From Piscirickettsiaceae bacterium (GTDB taxonomy: Bacteria; Pseudomonadota; Gammaproteobacteria; PS1; Pseudothioglobaceae), in NCBI GenBank assembly GCA_012963565.1, contig DTVJ01000127.1:1-7053 (forward strand): 7,053 bases of DNA. The letters are read 5' to 3'. Under the pieces are notes generated by a model. It had not been told where the DNA came from and did not search any database. It worked only from the letters and a program-made list of their open reading frames with translations. Of this stretch, positions 6,773 through 7,053 are shown in pieces. The position numbers and the translations under genes were made by a program. Position 1 is the stretch's first letter, and each line of letters opens with the position of its first letter.

Positions 6773-7053
6773 ATGAATCATTCTAAAGTCCTGCTCCTTT
6801 CAGCACTAATAACATTAATTAATCCTACACTTCATGCATCGGCTAATTCAAACTACAGCTTCCCAGTTAATGATGCCATTAATGAGAAGGTTAAGCCTTA
6901 TGAATGGTATTTACAAAGATCTGAACAAATGATGGAAAGAACACGTCTAAGTGAGAATAGATTTAATCAAATTAATCGAGAACATGACTGGAATGGAGCT
7001 CAACTGATGGAAAGAATACGTCTAAGTGAGAATAGATTTAATCAAATTAATCG
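6773..7053 (+). CDS. Predicted secreted repeat protein, 3'-truncated by the window edge
   Basis: An open frame of 93 complete codons that runs off the window with no stop. Residues 1-24 look like a signal peptide: MNHSK, hydrophobic VLLLSALITLI, then a polar end with Ala-Ser-Ala at 22-24, with probable cleavage after Ala24; there is no lipobox. The mature start (25-51) is polar, with VNDAINEKVKPYEWYLQRSE visible at 32-51. From residue 52 a 25-residue unit begins (Q-M-M-E-R-T-R-L-S-E-N-R-F-N-Q-I-N-R, then E-H-D-W-N-G-A), and a second copy starts at Gln77 and is cut by the window edge. The units are charged and Asn/Arg/Glu-rich with regular Leu, Phe, Ile and Met, so a helical, possibly coiled-coil repeat is likely. 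I do not recognise the family. No close partner gene is visible, and the start lacks a clear ribosome binding site. That it is a real gene rests on the signal peptide, the open frame and the in-frame repeat. Confidence 0.72.
   Translation, partial: MNHSKVLLLSALITLINPTLHASANSNYSFPVNDAINEKVKPYEWYLQRSEQMMERTRLSENRFNQINREHDWNGAQLMERIRLSENRFNQIN
6926..7053 (+). repeat. 75-bp tandem direct repeat, in frame, second copy truncated
   Basis: Copy 1 occupies 6926-7000 and copy 2 starts at 7001. The 49-base block 6930-6978 recurs at 7005-7053 with a single difference (C at 6942, T at 7017), which changes Thr57 to Ile82. The period of 75 bp is 25 codons, so copy-number change keeps the frame. Because the window ends inside copy 2, the number of units is unknown. 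Confidence 0.95.

Noticed and set aside
6926..7053. CRISPR array
   Set aside because: The repeat is a 75-bp in-frame tandem coding unit whose whole length repeats, not short identical repeats with differing spacers.

Overview
The window is a gene-dense piece of bacterial chromosome. Five gene products are readily recognised from conserved motifs, one is recognised by fold, and one incomplete gene at the right edge is unknown to me. The UvrB, AroC and QueE sequences read as gammaproteobacterial. The DNA is AT-rich, intergenic gaps are very short, and a SulP anion transporter is present. I infer a marine gammaproteobacterium, possibly a sulfur oxidiser of the SUP05/Thioglobus type, but no marker gene in the window proves this.

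Layout: positions 1-2270 hold a plus-strand pair, the 3' two thirds of chorismate synthase (aroC) and, 14 bp later, a SulP-family anion transporter with a C-terminal STAS domain. A 69-bp gap with a plausible sigma-70 promoter leads to a small Hsp20/alpha-crystallin protein that carries a signal peptide, so it is probably periplasmic. Its stop codon directly abuts the stop codon of the convergent minus-strand pair uvrB-queE (5445 to 2838), whose two genes overlap by 20 bp. A 54-bp divergent gap separates uvrB from a plus-strand class I (subgroup 1-beta) aspartate aminotransferase. A 100-bp, extremely AT-rich gap with phased A-tracts follows. The last gene (6773 to the window edge) encodes a predicted secreted protein that enters a 25-residue tandem repeat just before the sequence ends.

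The genes are mostly housekeeping and do not form one pathway: aromatic amino-acid precursor synthesis (aroC), transamination of aspartate and possibly prephenate (the aminotransferase), nucleotide excision repair (uvrB), and 7-deazaguanine/queuosine synthesis (queE). The less ordinary parts are the exported small heat-shock protein and the truncated secreted repeat protein with near-identical DNA repeats. I found no RNA genes, CRISPR arrays, insertion sequences or convincing intrinsic terminators.
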